From Promethearchaeia archaeon (GTDB lineage Archaea > Asgardarchaeota > Lokiarchaeia > Sigyniarchaeales > SOKP01): a DNA stretch of 64,000 nt. The position numbers and the translations under genes were made by a program. The stretch lies in assembly GCA_029856155.1 (NCBI GenBank), contig JAHQWL010000102.1, positions 1 through 64,000 on the forward strand, written 5' to 3'. The notes under the pieces are model-generated. The model made no database searches and was not told where the DNA came from. It worked only from the letters and a program-made list of their open reading frames with translations. Below are positions 26,970 through 36,675 of the stretch, piece after piece. Within the stretch, counting starts at the first letter, position 1; each line of letters starts with the position of its first letter.

Positions 26970-27965
26970 TTAGTAAAAACTCAATGATGCTAATGGAGTA
27001 ATAAATTCATCAATTACTCTTAATACATTTAAAATAATTATGTATGTAGTTAAACTAAGGAAATAAATACTTAGAAATTTTTTTTTGCTCTTTAAACTAG
27101 TTTTGTAAAATCTAAACAACAACTTTAGCGTTAGTGCGAATGTCAAGATTAAGAATGGAAAGAAAATGAAAAAAAGAGTCCAAGGATTATATCCTATATT
27201 CACAAGTGATAACACATCACTCCTTATGTTGAGAAATTGAGGAAACGTGAAATAAAGAGCGACTCGATTTAAAAAAAGCATTGAAATTACAATCGATAAA
27301 AGCCATGTGAAGCTATTCTTTTCTTTTTTCCGTAAAATAATAGTTAGCGAAATTGACGCAAACACACATTCTAAAATTAACCCCCCGAGTGAAATTATCG
27401 TAGCTTTAAGAAGAAGAAATGGATCATCCCCCATCAGATTTCCAGACGCCCAACCTTGGAGAAAGATATTAATTCTTATTTCTCCATAATAGGTTCCAAC
27501 AAGAATATCTGCCATTGCGTGACCAAACTCGTGAATGTACAAATTCAAAAAACCTACTATATAAAAAAGGCAAAAAAGTAAGAAAATTGATATAAATTTA
27601 TCAGTAGTCTTATCGAGTTTAAATATATCTTCTTTTATTTTGGAGAGAAAAGATTGTACATCAATTATAGATTGATCTTCTTTAAATAAATCTAATCTCC
27701 TTATAAGTAAAAAGGAAATTGATAGAAGTACTACATTTACGAATATTACGTACGTTAGACAACTATTTAATGGAAATATGGAAAAATCTCCATTATAATC
27801 TCTTCGAAATATATTAATAATGTTTAAAGAAATATATATGTTAAAAACACACAGTACTCCTAAAAATAATAATCCAACTCTTTTCTTCTCTTTAATTAGA
27901 ACTGCACTTAAAAATATTGTTAAAGCTGGTAAAATTGGAGCAACAATCGCCCAATAAAAATTCAT
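26970..27965 (-). CDS. M50-like intramembrane zinc protease
   Basis: 331 residues with about eight hydrophobic segments. One carries the metalloprotease motif H145-E-F-G-H149 (NLYIHEFGHAMADIL), as in site-2 protease and M50-like families. A third ligand is probably an acidic residue in a later segment (SGNLMGDDPF region), not proved. It would act inside the membrane on transmembrane substrates. Isolated on its strand, followed by a hairpin terminator. Could alternatively be an inactive relative with a structural role. Confidence 0.75.
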   Translation of the reverse strand: MNFYWAIVAPILPALTIFLSAVLIKEKKRVGLLFLGVLCVFNIYISLNIINIFRRDYNGDFSIFPLNSCLTYVIFVNVVLLSISFLLIRRLDLFKEDQSIIDVQSFLSKIKEDIFKLDKTTDKFISIFLLFCLFYIVGFLNLYIHEFGHAMADILVGTYYGEIRINIFLQGWASGNLMGDDPFLLLKATIISLGGLILECVFASISLTIILRKKEKNSFTWLLSIVISMLFLNRVALYFTFPQFLNIRSDVLSLVNIGYNPWTLFFIFFPFLILTFALTLKLLFRFYKTSLKSKKKFLSIYFLSLTTYIIILNVLRVIDEFITPLASLSFY

Positions 27966-28202
27966 TTTTATATTCCTCTGAAAATGAATGATTCAATAAT
28001 AGGATAATAGGATAATTATATTTATTAAATTATTATTTTTACCTAAATATCATTCCCACCCCTCGATATTGGAATTTTCATCTTGTCTTTGGGATTTTAT
28101 TGTTGTTGTTTTTATGTATAGAGTTTTTTAATAAAAATTACTGTTTAATATTTTTTCCTAATTAGGAATAATTCTTAATTCGCTGTTTTTTATATATGTT
28201 AT

Positions 28203-28220
28203 AAGAAAAAGGCTTAAATA
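28203..28220 (+). promoter_or_regulatory. Catalase promoter (BRE + TATA)
   Basis: AAGAAAAAGGCTTAAATA: purine-rich BRE followed by a TTAAATA TATA box about 57 bases before the ATG, giving an expected leader of ~35 bases. The rest of the 27966-28276 spacer shows no gene. Confidence 0.45.
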
Positions 28221-28276
28221 TTATCAAAAAACGAATAAAATTAGATCTACACAAAAGAAAAAAAAGGCAAATAAAT

Positions 28277-29746
28277 ATGGTAGATAAAAAAAAAGAAAAT
28301 AAAACCCTTACCACTGCTGGTGGAGCACCCGTCTCTGATAATCAAAACTCTGAAACCGCGGGCGAGAGAGGTCCTGTTCTCATGCAAGATGTTCACTTAC
28401 TTGAGAAATTAGCTACATTTGCTAGAGAACGAATACCTGAGCGGGTAGTGCACGCGAAAGGAGCTGGCGCCTACGGTACTTTTACGGTTACACATGATAT
28501 AACAAAATATACAAAAGCTAAAATTTTCTCTGAAATTGGTAAAAAAACCGATATGTTCGCCCGTTTTTCAACAGTTGCAGGTGAAAGAGGTTCAGCTGAT
28601 ACAGTTAGAGATGTCAGAGGTTTTGCATTAAAGTTTTATACCGAAGAAGGAAATTGGGATTTAGTAGGTAATAATACACCAGTATTTTTCGTCAGAGATC
28701 CCTTAAAGTTTAGTGATTTCATCCACACACAGAAACGTATGCCGAAATCAAACCTTCGATCTCAAACAATGTGGTGGGATTTCTGGTCTCTAGTTCCTGA
28801 AGCATTGCATCAAATAACCGTCCTATTTTCAGATCGTGGTATCCCTAAAGGTTTTCCCCATATGAATGGCTATAGTAGCCATACTTATAGTTTTTTAAAT
28901 GCAGATGATGAACGCTTTTGGGTTAAATTTCATTTTAAAACTATGCAAGGAATAAAGTGTTTCACACAAACCGAAGCTGATGAGATTGCTGGTAAAGATC
29001 CAGATTGGGCAACTCGCGATCTTTTTGAAAGAATTGAAAAAGGAGACTATCCTAAATGGGAACTATCAGTACAAATCATGCCAGAGCTCGAAGCTGAAAC
29101 GTATGAGTGGAACCCCTTCGATCTCACTAAAGTATGGCCCCATAAGGATTATCCATTGATTAAAGTGGGAATTATGGAGCTAAATAGAAACCCAGATAAC
29201 TATTTTGCAGAAACCGAACAAAGTGCTTTTGATCCTTCCAATAGAGTACCAGGTATTTCCTTTTCACCTGATAAAATGCTTCAAGGGAGATTATTCTCAT
29301 ATGCTGATGCACATAGATACAGATTAGGTGTCAATTATCAAAGTTTACCGATCAATCGTCCAAAAGCAGCACAAGTTAATACATATCATAGGGATGGTTC
29401 CATGAGATTTGATGGTAATGCAGGAGACGCAGTAGTCTATGAACCAAATAGTTTTGGAGGACCCAAAGAAGACCCTGCTTTTAAGGAACCCCCCCTAAAG
29501 ATTTCGGGTGATGCAGATAGATATAATCAACCAAGAGTTGATGCAGATTTCATTCAACCCGGTAATCTCTATAGATTGATGCCCCCTGATGAACAGGAAC
29601 GTCTAATCCAAAACCTTGTTAATAGCTTAAAAACTGTGCCAAAGTCCATTCAGGAACGAATGCTTCAATATTTTTATAAAGCTGATTCGACCTGGGGCGA
29701 TAGAATCGCAAAGGGATTAGGAATTAAAGCCTTAGCTGCAGTCTAA
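28277..29746 (+). CDS. Haem catalase
   Basis: 489 residues, clade-3 (small-subunit) length. Catalytic H59 in [13 protein letters not shown]132 in [10 protein letters not shown], and proximal haem ligand Y342 in [14 protein letters not shown] are all present. It converts hydrogen peroxide to water and oxygen in the cytoplasm. This is the clearest oxygen-defence gene in the window, beside otherwise anaerobic-style metabolism (AOR, radical SAM). Bacterial-looking sequence suggests acquisition by transfer; not tested. Monocistronic, with its own promoter. Confidence 0.97.
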   Translation: MVDKKKENKTLTTAGGAPVSDNQNSETAGERGPVLMQDVHLLEKLATFARERIPERVVHAKGAGAYGTFTVTHDITKYTKAKIFSEIGKKTDMFARFSTVAGERGSADTVRDVRGFALKFYTEEGNWDLVGNNTPVFFVRDPLKFSDFIHTQKRMPKSNLRSQTMWWDFWSLVPEALHQITVLFSDRGIPKGFPHMNGYSSHTYSFLNADDERFWVKFHFKTMQGIKCFTQTEADEIAGKDPDWATRDLFERIEKGDYPKWELSVQIMPELEAETYEWNPFDLTKVWPHKDYPLIKVGIMELNRNPDNYFAETEQSAFDPSNRVPGISFSPDKMLQGRLFSYADAHRYRLGVNYQSLPINRPKAAQVNTYHRDGSMRFDGNAGDAVVYEPNSFGGPKEDPAFKEPPLKISGDADRYNQPRVDADFIQPGNLYRLMPPDEQERLIQNLVNSLKTVPKSIQERMLQYFYKADSTWGDRIAKGLGIKALAAV

Positions 29747-29867
29747 TAAAAATATATTTAAAAATAACTCTTTCTTTTTTTTATTTTATTATTATAATTT
29801 TAATGTCATTTAAGCAAAATAGTATTGAATAAATAAGATTAAAAGAAAAAATTAATGGGTGAATTAA

Positions 29868-29895
29868 TATGTTCAATTTCTTCATAATGAACATA
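29868..29895. promoter_or_regulatory. Inverted repeat upstream of the ABC transporter
   Basis: TATGTTCA (29868-29875) and TGAACATA (29888-29895), perfect 8-bp arms around 12 bases, about 105 bases before the ABC ATPase start. Candidate operator for the transporter cassette. Confidence 0.3.
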
Positions 29896-29998
29896 CTCTT
29901 ATTAGAAAGCCCAATCTTTGTTAAAAATTAAATAAAAATTTATGAAAAATAGTCATAAAATTAAATAAAACTCTATTAATATCAAAATAAAATAAAAA

Positions 29999-30820
29999 AT
30001 GGTGTTTAAAATTACGCAATATAAATATGAAAATAAAAATACTGAAGATATCATTGATAATTCAAACTCCATTGAAGTAAAAGATTTAAAGAAATATTTC
30101 ATAGGGAAAAAAAGTTTTAACGACGTTAAAGCTGTTGATGGAATATCGTTTGAGGTAAAAAGAGGTGAGCTATTTGGACTTTTGGGACCTAATGGAGCTG
30201 GCAAGACAACTACAATAAATATGTTATGTGGTTTATTAAAACCTACAGAAGGGACTGCTATAGTTGGAGGTTATGATGTAAAGGAGAATCTTAATAAGGT
30301 TAAGGAATTAATTAGTGTATGCCCACAAGAAGCGGCAGTATTTCCATTTCTTACAGGCAGAGAGAATATTGAGTATTTCGGAAACATGCACCTGATGTCG
30401 AAAGAAAAAATAAATGAGCGAGCAGAAAAACTATTAAATTTATTAGGTTTATTTGAAGCCAGTACGCGGAAAGCAAAAGCATATAGTGGAGGAATGAAAA
30501 GACAACTAAATTTAATAGTTGCGTTAATAAACGAGCCTAACATTCTATTCTTAGATGAACCGACAGTAGGAATGGACCCTCGAGTTCGACGAACTACATG
30601 GGAGTTTATTAATTCTTTAAAAAATGAAAATAGAACCATCATCTTAACAACCCATTATATCGAAGAAGCAGAAGCTCTCTGCGATAGAGTTGCGATTATT
30701 GATTATGGGAAGTTAGTAGCACTAGACTCCCCTAAAAAATTGATGGAAGAACATGAATCTAAAAATTTAGAGGAGGTTTTTTTGAAAATTACTGGAAGGA
30801 GAATTTTGGAGGGGGTCTAA
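29999..30820 (+). CDS. ABC transporter ATP-binding protein
   Basis: 273 residues. Walker A GPNGAGKTT, Q-loop CPQEAAVFP, signature YSGGMKRQL, Walker B ILFLDEPT, H-loop TTHYIEEAE. This is the DrrA/NatA-like class that pairs with ABC-2 permeases in export. The N-terminal ~25 residues before the fold are extra, and a later start (around residue 24) is possible. The permease follows after 2 bases. Confidence 0.95.
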   Translation: MVFKITQYKYENKNTEDIIDNSNSIEVKDLKKYFIGKKSFNDVKAVDGISFEVKRGELFGLLGPNGAGKTTTINMLCGLLKPTEGTAIVGGYDVKENLNKVKELISVCPQEAAVFPFLTGRENIEYFGNMHLMSKEKINERAEKLLNLLGLFEASTRKAKAYSGGMKRQLNLIVALINEPNILFLDEPTVGMDPRVRRTTWEFINSLKNENRTIILTTHYIEEAEALCDRVAIIDYGKLVALDSPKKLMEEHESKNLEEVFLKITGRRILEGV

Positions 30821-30822
30821 CA

Positions 30823-31578
30823 ATGAAAAGACAAAGAATTCTAACAGTTTTTAGGATGGAAATGAAGAAGCTGATAAGAACACCGATGTATCTATTTTTC
30901 TCGCTATTTTTTGTCGCGATGCTTGTTATAATATTAGGACTAGCGCTAGGTAATGTTTATGAATGGGGGCCTGATGCATATGGAAATCCAAGAAGTATTT
31001 TTGAACATATGGTACCGGGATTATTTGCTTACTCAGGTATTATGATAATATTTACTTTCGCGTCATCTGTTACGGGAGACCGTGATAATGGAGTGCAAAG
31101 AAGAATGAAAACAACTCCGATAACCTCTGGAGAAGTAATAGTCGGTCAAATGTTATCATATACAATTATACCACTCATTCAAACCGCTATAATTTTAATA
31201 ACTGCGCTTATCATGGGTTTTAATCCAAAACTTACTATTGAGGGGGTAGTAATGGTATTTGTTTTTATGATTTTTCTGAGCTTTTGCTCGGTAGGGCTTG
31301 GATTGATTACCGCTACTATTGCAAAAGATGCTAGAGCTGCAGGTAGTTTAGCTTTCATCTTTATCGTGCCACAACAGTTGTTTGGGTCGTTCATATACAT
31401 GGGTGAGTCAATGAGAGTAATCGGAGTAGTTATGCCAAGTCAATATGTTACTGAGGGCATATACCGAATCTTCTATGGAGGTACTTTAACCGATGTATTT
31501 ATTTGGCTTGACCTATTAGTAATTGTAATTATAAGCTTTATAATATACGTTATTGGGTTAAAATTGTTTGATAGATAA
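30823..31578 (+). CDS. ABC-2 type permease
   Basis: 251 residues, six predicted membrane segments, with the ABC-2 signature region (ITSGEVIVGQMLSYTIIPLIQ). Strong Shine-Dalgarno GGAGG inside the end of the ATPase gene. With the ATPase it forms an exporter of a lipid, drug or similar compound; the substrate is not shown. A small hairpin (AACACC-aaa-GGTGTT) overlaps its stop codon. Confidence 0.92.
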   Translation: MKRQRILTVFRMEMKKLIRTPMYLFFSLFFVAMLVIILGLALGNVYEWGPDAYGNPRSIFEHMVPGLFAYSGIMIIFTFASSVTGDRDNGVQRRMKTTPITSGEVIVGQMLSYTIIPLIQTAIILITALIMGFNPKLTIEGVVMVFVFMIFLSFCSVGLGLITATIAKDARAAGSLAFIFIVPQQLFGSFIYMGESMRVIGVVMPSQYVTEGIYRIFYGGTLTDVFIWLDLLVIVIISFIIYVIGLKLFDR

Positions 31579-31619
31579 ACACCAAAGGTGTTAATTAAAT
31601 ACACAAAAAAGAAAAAAAA

Positions 31620-32555
31620 ATGGAAAATAATAGTAAAAAAATGAAAGCGGTTGTATACAAAAAATACGGCCCTCCAGATGTTCTTCAGCTCAAAGAGGTA
31701 GAAAAACCTACTCCAAAGGAAAATGAAGTACTGGTAAAAATACATGCAACAACAGTACATGTAGGTGACACGATTCTTCGAAAAGGCAAACACCCTGATT
31801 CCAAATTATTTACCGTCATGTTGCATATGATGTTAGGAATTAGAAAACCAAGAAGAAACATACTAGGAATGGAGATATCTGGGGAAATTGAAGCGATAGG
31901 TGAAGATGTTAAATTATTCAAGAAAGGTGACCAGGTTTTTGCATCTACCTTTGGGGAGAAATTAGGTGGTTATGCTGAGTACAAATGTATGCCTGAAAAT
32001 GGGATAGTGGCAATAAAACCTAACAATATGTCCTATGAGGAAGCTACCGCTGTTCCTGCTGGAGCTCCAACCGCATTGAATAATCTTAGAAAAGCGAATA
32101 TCCAAAGCGGACAGAAAGTCCTAATTTATGGCGCTTCGGGAAGTGTAGGTACTTTTGCTTTACAGCTTGCCAAGTACTTTGGTGCAGAAGTTACTGGAGT
32201 TTGCAGTACTAAAAATTTAGAATGGGTGAAGGCCCTGGGAGCCGATAAAGTAATTGATTATACTAAAGAAGATTTTACTGAAAGTGGTGAGACCTATGAT
32301 ATCATTTTTGATGCAGTAGGTAAGAGTTCATCTTCACATAGTAAGAGAGCGCTGAAGGAAAATGGAGTTTTTCGTTCGGTTTTTAGTTCCACAGGAAAGG
32401 AAAAGATAGAAGATCTAATTTTCCTTAGAGAGCTTATCGAGGCGGGGAAACTAAAGTCGATCATTGATAAAACCTACCCCATGGAACAAATTGTTGAAGC
32501 TCATAGGTATGTTGATAAAGGGCACAAAAAGGGAAATGTAGTAATTACTATTTAA
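31620..32555 (+). CDS. Zinc-independent quinone oxidoreductase (MDR family), copy 1
   Basis: 311 residues. Medium-chain dehydrogenase/reductase fold: GroES-like N-terminus ([16 protein letters not shown]), then the NAD(P)-binding motif [24 protein letters not shown]. Zinc ligands of alcohol dehydrogenases are absent, as in quinone oxidoreductase/enoyl reductase-like members. Nearly the same sequence repeats in the next gene, so this is a tandem duplication. It follows the ABC permease by 41 bases; the M at residue 8 ([10 protein letters not shown]) is an alternative start matching copy 2. Confidence 0.92.
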   Translation: MENNSKKMKAVVYKKYGPPDVLQLKEVEKPTPKENEVLVKIHATTVHVGDTILRKGKHPDSKLFTVMLHMMLGIRKPRRNILGMEISGEIEAIGEDVKLFKKGDQVFASTFGEKLGGYAEYKCMPENGIVAIKPNNMSYEEATAVPAGAPTALNNLRKANIQSGQKVLIYGASGSVGTFALQLAKYFGAEVTGVCSTKNLEWVKALGADKVIDYTKEDFTESGETYDIIFDAVGKSSSSHSKRALKENGVFRSVFSSTGKEKIEDLIFLRELIEAGKLKSIIDKTYPMEQIVEAHRYVDKGHKKGNVVITI

Positions 32556-32563
32556 GAATCCTT

Positions 32564-33571
32564 ATGAAAGCGATTGTATGGACAAAATATGGACCACCAG
32601 ATGTTCTTCAGCTGAAAGAAGTAGAAAAACCTACTCCTAAGGACAATGAAGTACTGATAAGGATATATGCGACAACAATATCAGCAGGGGACTGTGAAAT
32701 GCGAAGCATGAAAGTCGCAATTTTGTACCGGCTCTTTATGCGATTATATATTGGTCTAAGAAAACCAAAGAGAATAACTATACTAGGGATGGAATTAGCC
32801 GGGGAAATTGAATCCGTAGGCAATGATGTAAAACGATTTAAGAAAGGAGACCAAGTTTTCGCAGCTACCGGTATTATTGGTACGGGTGCTTATGCTGAGT
32901 ACATATGTTTGCCTGAAAAACCTGAAGAAGGAGTAATGGAAATAAAACCAACCAATATGACCTATGAGGAAGCAACTGCCGTTCCTGTTGGAGGTCTTGA
33001 AGCACTGCATTTTATTAGACAAGGAAATATCCAGAGCGGAGAAAAGGTTCTGATTAATGGCGCGGGTGGAACTATAGGTACTTTTGCGGTACAACTTGCC
33101 AAGTACTTTGGGGCTGAAGTGACTGGCGTTGATAGCACGGAGAAATTGGACATGCTGCGCTCCATTGGTGCAGACCAAGTCATTGATTACACTCAAGAAG
33201 ATTTCACCAAAAGTGGTGAGACCTATGATTTTATTCTTGATGTAGTAAGCAAGAGTTCGTTTTCAGGTAGTATAAGATCCTTAAAGCAAAACGGACGCTA
33301 TCGTATAGCTAACCCTGGGCTGTCACAGATGGTTCGAGGGCGTTGGACTTCAATGACAAGCAGCAAGAAAGTGCTATTCGGGTCAGTAAAAGAAAAAACT
33401 GAAGATTTAATTTTCCTCAAAGAGCTTATTGAGGCGGGAAAGATAAAATCGGTAATAGATAGAAGCTATCCGTTAGAACAGACTGCCGAGGCCCACAGGT
33501 ATGTTGAAACAGGGCACAAAAAGGGACATGTAGTAATAACTGTGAAAAATGAATTGGAGGATTCCCTATGA
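32564..33571 (+). CDS. Zinc-independent quinone oxidoreductase (MDR family), copy 2
   Basis: 335 residues. Paralogue of 31620-32555, sharing [18 protein letters not shown] and the [24 protein letters not shown] cofactor loop. It is longer by an insert near 240-270 ([18 protein letters not shown]). It begins 8 bases after copy 1 and overlaps the next membrane gene by 4 bases, so all three are one operon. It would reduce a quinone or enone with NADPH. Confidence 0.92.
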   Translation: MKAIVWTKYGPPDVLQLKEVEKPTPKDNEVLIRIYATTISAGDCEMRSMKVAILYRLFMRLYIGLRKPKRITILGMELAGEIESVGNDVKRFKKGDQVFAATGIIGTGAYAEYICLPEKPEEGVMEIKPTNMTYEEATAVPVGGLEALHFIRQGNIQSGEKVLINGAGGTIGTFAVQLAKYFGAEVTGVDSTEKLDMLRSIGADQVIDYTQEDFTKSGETYDFILDVVSKSSFSGSIRSLKQNGRYRIANPGLSQMVRGRWTSMTSSKKVLFGSVKEKTEDLIFLKELIEAGKIKSVIDRSYPLEQTAEAHRYVETGHKKGHVVITVKNELEDSL

Positions 33572-34227
33572 ATGTCTTAGTGATGTTATGTGGTTTTCTC
33601 TTTCTGTTTATTATAATTACAAACCTTGCAAGTGGTATATTTGGTTATAAAACGTTCGGTGATGTGGACTCAGATGTTCAACTACAAAAGATTAACAATG
33701 ATCCAACAAAATTTAAAATTAGCGTCGTTTTAATCCTCATAGAGCACCTTAGCATAATTTCTCTTGCTGTAACGTTGTTTATTACTTTTAGTCCATATAA
33801 CATAATACTTGGAATTGTTTGGTGTATCTTTCGAATAGGAGAAGGCTTGATCCAAATTTATGATAAAAAAAACTACTGGGGACTTCTAAATATAGCAAAA
33901 CAATACCCAGATACTAATAGTGCTGAAAAAGATGCGTTAATTGATTTAGGTCGTAGCATTCTCAAAACAAAAGCCTCTAGATTCGCATTTGCACAAATCT
34001 TATTCTCCATTGGTACGCTCGCATATTCAATCCTTTTTGTTACCTATGGAGTTGTGCCAACAATTATCGGATGGTTTGGGATTGCTGCCAGCATTCTCTA
34101 TGGCTTCGGTAATGGAATATCCCGTATAAAGTCTAACTTTAAAGTCCTGTGGAACATCGGAGGTCTGTTAATTTTTATTTTTGAAGTAATCTTGGGAGGA
34201 TGGCTATTGTTTTTTCCACACATATAA
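33568..34227 (+). CDS. DUF4386-like membrane protein
   Basis: 219 residues with about six hydrophobic segments and the [12 protein letters not shown] segment I associate with the DUF4386 family, which is mostly bacterial. GGAGG ribosome site; 4-base overlap (ATGA) with the preceding oxidoreductase. Function unknown. Its linkage to the exporter and oxidoreductases suggests a joint stress or detoxification role. Confidence 0.75.
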   Translation: MNVLVMLCGFLFLFIIITNLASGIFGYKTFGDVDSDVQLQKINNDPTKFKISVVLILIEHLSIISLAVTLFITFSPYNIILGIVWCIFRIGEGLIQIYDKKNYWGLLNIAKQYPDTNSAEKDALIDLGRSILKTKASRFAFAQILFSIGTLAYSILFVTYGVVPTIIGWFGIAASILYGFGNGISRIKSNFKVLWNIGGLLIFIFEVILGGWLLFFPHI

Positions 34228-34289
34228 ATATACCCTTCAAAGAAAAAGAACGCATTTCAAAATATAAAAAAAAGAATTAGAATTTTGTT

Positions 34290-36287
34290 TTATTTAAGTT
34301 TATCTTTCATTTCCATGTAGAAATTCAGGGATTCTGGGTTTCTTAGAGCGCTACGATTGGTTATTTCTATACCATGTATAATTTTAGTCACTGCAATTTC
34401 AACTTTCTTGTTACTGAAAGTGTAAGGAATTCCATCAGAGGGTGCTGCATATATTAACTTTGGCACGTGTCGTGGACTAGTTTTTTCTCTGATTGTTTGT
34501 TGTATTTTTGTTTTTAATTCATCAGTTAATTCATAAGCTTCATTTAATAGAACGAACATGACAATGCGAATATCACCTTCCCATTGTTGGCCAATTACCA
34601 GTGAGTCTGAAATTTCAGGAAGTTGTTCTACTACGTTATAAATTTCAGCTGTGCCAATTCTTACACCTGAAGGTTTTAAAACAGCATCAGAGCGTCCCCA
34701 AAAAGTAATTCCGCCTGTGTCACTGTGAATTACTATATAATCGCCGTGCCTCCATACATTTTTTCCTGTACCTTTAAAGTGACCAAAATAAGCTGCTTTG
34801 TATTTAGTCATATTATCATCATCTCCCCAGAAATATATTGGCATTGAAGGAGCGGGTGCTTCACACACAAGCTCTGCTTGCTCATCTTCAACAGGTTCTG
34901 CATTATCATTATATGATTCTACTTTCATAGCTAACGCTCGACCTTGTAATTCACCAGAATATACAGGTAAGATGGGTATGGCTCCTGCAAAGCATCCATT
35001 TATATCAGTTCCTCCGCTAATTGAATTGAAGTAAAGATCTTTTTTGATTTCTCTATACACATATTCAAATCCTTCGGGAGAGAGTGTGGATGCTGTTTGT
35101 GAGATTTCTCTAAGTGCACTTAAGTCATATTTTTCAGCAGGTTTCACTCCAAGACCCATTAAATAATGAATATAAGCAGCACTAGTGCCAAAAATCGTAA
35201 CCTTATGCTTTTCGATTAATTCGAAGAATCTTAAGGGATTTGGGTACAGTGGATTACCATCATATATAAATATTGTACACCCTACTGCTAAGCCACTAAT
35301 TAACCAATTCCACATCATCCATGAAGGTGCGGTAATGTAATTAAGAACATCGCTCCTTTTACAATCTGTAGAGAGGATTAGTTCCTTTAAATGATTAATC
35401 AATACACCACCAGTGCTTTGAACCATACATTTAGGCTTTCCTGTTGTACCACTTGAGAACATTACATAAATAGGGTGATCAAAAGGCAATTGTTCAAACT
35501 CAAGTGGAGGATCCTCATCAGGGGAGATAAAGTCTTCCCAATTCACTGCTTTAGGGATTCCACTAACATCACACTTTCCTTGAGTTACATATGATACAAC
35601 CACCACTTTTTCTATGGAAGGAATGGCATCCACTACGGCCTTTGCATTTTCCCGGATATCAAATACTTGATCTCTGTAAAAGTATCCATCAACAGTAAAG
35701 AGCACTTTAGGCTCAATCTGACTAAATCTATCAATTACAGCATTTGGTTGGAGTTCAGCTCCACATGATGCCCAAGTAGCTCCTATTACCGCTCCGGCGA
35801 GCATGGCAACTGGTGTTTCAATTAAGTTAGGAATATAAGACACGACTCGATCTCCTAATTTAACACCTGCCTCCTTGAGAGACTTTGCTAAGCGAGCTAC
35901 AATTTTATTTAATTCCGCATATGTGATTTGTTTAGATATTTTGGTCTCTCCTTGAAAGACGAAGGCTAATTGATCATCCTTATACTTTAACAGATTTTCA
36001 GCAAAGTTTAACATCGCTCCAGGAAACCATTTAGTACCTGGAAAAACGCTTAAGTCTTCGACAACTTTATCATAAGGTTTAGAAGCAATTATCTCAGAAA
36101 ATTTCCACATCGCATCCCAGAAATCTTCTATCTTCTCAACAGAAAACTTATAAAGGTCTTTTCCTCCATTCAGGTCTTGTCCATAGTTTTGATTGACATA
36201 TTTGATGAAGCGAGTGGCTTCTGCGTTTTTAATCCATTCTTCAGAGGGTTCCCATAGTTTTTTTCGCACATCATTCATTATTTTCAC
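34290..36287 (-). CDS. Acetoacetyl-CoA synthetase-like acyl-CoA ligase
   Basis: 665 residues, AMP-forming ligase of the acetoacetyl-CoA synthetase branch. The opening W-x-PS...F-W-x(n) (LWEPSEEWIKNAEATRF, FWDAMWKFSE) and closing FSNKKVEIAV are typical of this branch. ATP motif MFSSGTTGKPK, and GRSDAVLKPSGVRIG in the hinge. It activates acetoacetate or a related short acid to the CoA ester at the cost of ATP to AMP. Its neighbours include CoA ligase, ketopantoate reductase and CaiB-like genes, so it fits short-chain acid use. A shorter start (MNDVRKK) is possible. Confidence 0.9.
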   Translation of the reverse strand: MKIMNDVRKKLWEPSEEWIKNAEATRFIKYVNQNYGQDLNGGKDLYKFSVEKIEDFWDAMWKFSEIIASKPYDKVVEDLSVFPGTKWFPGAMLNFAENLLKYKDDQLAFVFQGETKISKQITYAELNKIVARLAKSLKEAGVKLGDRVVSYIPNLIETPVAMLAGAVIGATWASCGAELQPNAVIDRFSQIEPKVLFTVDGYFYRDQVFDIRENAKAVVDAIPSIEKVVVVSYVTQGKCDVSGIPKAVNWEDFISPDEDPPLEFEQLPFDHPIYVMFSSGTTGKPKCMVQSTGGVLINHLKELILSTDCKRSDVLNYITAPSWMMWNWLISGLAVGCTIFIYDGNPLYPNPLRFFELIEKHKVTIFGTSAAYIHYLMGLGVKPAEKYDLSALREISQTASTLSPEGFEYVYREIKKDLYFNSISGGTDINGCFAGAIPILPVYSGELQGRALAMKVESYNDNAEPVEDEQAELVCEAPAPSMPIYFWGDDDNMTKYKAAYFGHFKGTGKNVWRHGDYIVIHSDTGGITFWGRSDAVLKPSGVRIGTAEIYNVVEQLPEISDSLVIGQQWEGDIRIVMFVLLNEAYELTDELKTKIQQTIREKTSPRHVPKLIYAAPSDGIPYTFSNKKVEIAVTKIIHGIEITNRSALRNPESLNFYMEMKDKLK

Positions 36288-36391
36288 GACTCATATCTAA
36301 AGAAATTTACTTAGTAATTGTTTTAAATTGATTTTAATTTTAAATTATATTAATGTTTTTACATAATAATCATTATAATAAGAATAATTAG

Positions 36392-36592
36392 GTGTTGCTT
36401 ATAGACGAAAAAGATAAAACTAAAAAAAAGAAAAAGGAACAAACTGCTGAAGAAATTGCCCAAATTATGGTTGAAAATATGAAAGCAAATATGGCTAATC
36501 CGAATTTTTGGGCTGAGAAAGAAGAAAGTCTACGAAAAGCTCGGGATAAGGTTTTAAAAGAAAGAAAAGAAAGACATAAAAACGAAGAATAA
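36392..36592 (+). CDS. Small charged coiled-coil protein
   Basis: 66 residues from a GTG start (TTG at 36395 also possible), rich in Lys/Glu, with a predicted long helix (EEIAQIMVENMKANMANPNFWAEKEE...). No motif. The charge pattern and helix argue for a real short protein. It lies alone between divergent CoA-ligase genes; function unknown. Confidence 0.5.
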   Translation: MLLIDEKDKTKKKKKEQTAEEIAQIMVENMKANMANPNFWAEKEESLRKARDKVLKERKERHKNEE

Positions 36593-36675
36593 ATTTTCTA
36601 GTAATTTACGTAAAGAAATAATAATTACTTAATTAGATTTAAGGAGCATTCTCTCTATTAAAAAAAATTATAAAG

